A stretch of 6,495 nt of DNA, from assembly GCA_030618505.1 (NCBI GenBank), contig JAUXDF010000190.1:1-6495 (forward strand). The letters run 5' to 3'. A program made the position numbers and the translations under genes. Source of the stretch: Spongiibacteraceae bacterium. Its GTDB lineage: Bacteria; Pseudomonadota; Gammaproteobacteria; Pseudomonadales; PIVM01. Shown here one piece after another: positions 6,218-6,495 of this stretch. Within the stretch, counting starts at the first letter, position 1; each line of letters opens with the position of its first letter. Under the pieces are notes generated by a model. That model made no database searches. It was not told where the DNA came from and saw only the letters and a list, made by a program, of their open reading frames with translations.

Positions 6218-6495
6218 ATGACCCGTTTAATAATCGAGCAACTTCCTTACCATAGCGACAGCCTGGCGCTCGCCGAACGCTTTATCGACCTGCCCTATGC
6301 GGTATTTCTCGATAGCGCTCAGCCCGAGGGTGAGCAAGGGCGGTTTGATCTTATTGCCGCTGACCCAGTCAAAAGGATTCGTTTTAACGGCACAAACACC
6401 GAAATTTCAACGGAGTTTGGCACAGATGTCAGCAATGAAGACCCCTTTAAGCTACTGAATAAACTGGCAACCTCCCTTAGTCAAACTCAAAAAGC
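6218..6495 (+). CDS. pabB: Aminodeoxychorismate synthase component I, N-terminal part (partial)
   Basis: With PabA glutaminase, this enzyme converts chorismate to 4-amino-4-deoxychorismate, the precursor of p-aminobenzoate for folate. Only 92 complete codons are visible and the frame runs off the right edge. The sequence matches the PabB N-terminal domain: LPYAVFLDS (25-33) corresponds to E. coli LPWAMLLHS, and RFDLIAADP (42-50) to RFDIVVADP, followed by the usual NEDPFKLLNKL segment (about 73-83). The chorismate-binding catalytic domain lies outside the window, so activity and the distinction from TrpE rest on this N-terminal similarity, which favours PabB. The ATG at 6218 has AGAAGG four bases upstream; an in-frame GTG at 6182 is a less likely start. 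It is divergent from the carboxylase operon with no obvious functional link. Confidence 0.85.
   Translation, partial: MTRLIIEQLPYHSDSLALAERFIDLPYAVFLDSAQPEGEQGRFDLIAADPVKRIRFNGTNTEISTEFGTDVSNEDPFKLLNKLATSLSQTQK

Overview
The window holds the carboxylation and rearrangement steps of the methylmalonyl-CoA pathway (propionyl-CoA to succinyl-CoA) on the minus strand, and the start of a divergent folate gene on the plus strand. Protein sequence and gene content suggest a Gram-negative gammaproteobacterium, perhaps a marine aerobe that degrades fatty acids or branched-chain amino acids. This placement is inference: no RNA gene or taxonomic marker is present.

Layout, following minus-strand transcription from right to left. 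6218-6495 (plus): N-terminus of pabB, aminodeoxychorismate synthase component I, cut by the window end. 5885-6217: divergent control region with a well-formed sigma70-type promoter for the minus-strand operon, a candidate pabB promoter, inverted repeats and a terminator-like hairpin. 5884-4157 (minus): carboxyltransferase (beta) subunit of an acyl-CoA carboxylase. 4102-1205 (minus): unusually long biotin carboxylase/biotin carrier (alpha) subunit. 1197-1175 (minus): a 9-bp hairpin just after its stop. 1133-729 (minus): methylmalonyl-CoA epimerase. 633-1 (minus): N-terminal 211 residues of methylmalonyl-CoA mutase, cut by the window start. A perfect 20-bp palindrome lies in the mutase leader.

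Working together: the alpha subunit carboxylates its own biotin, the beta subunit passes the carboxyl group to propionyl-CoA (presumed substrate), the epimerase interconverts the (S) and (R) forms of methylmalonyl-CoA, and the B12-dependent mutase makes succinyl-CoA for the TCA cycle. The pathway is well known. The unusual part is the carboxylase. Its alpha subunit is about 965 residues, with an N-terminal extension, several insertions in the biotin carboxylase domain and a long middle region. Its beta subunit has non-standard residues in the N-terminal active-site loop and at the position known to set acyl-CoA specificity. This looks like a divergent acyl-CoA carboxylase subfamily whose substrate is supported mainly by gene context. 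I saw no mobile element, CRISPR array, tRNA or rRNA.
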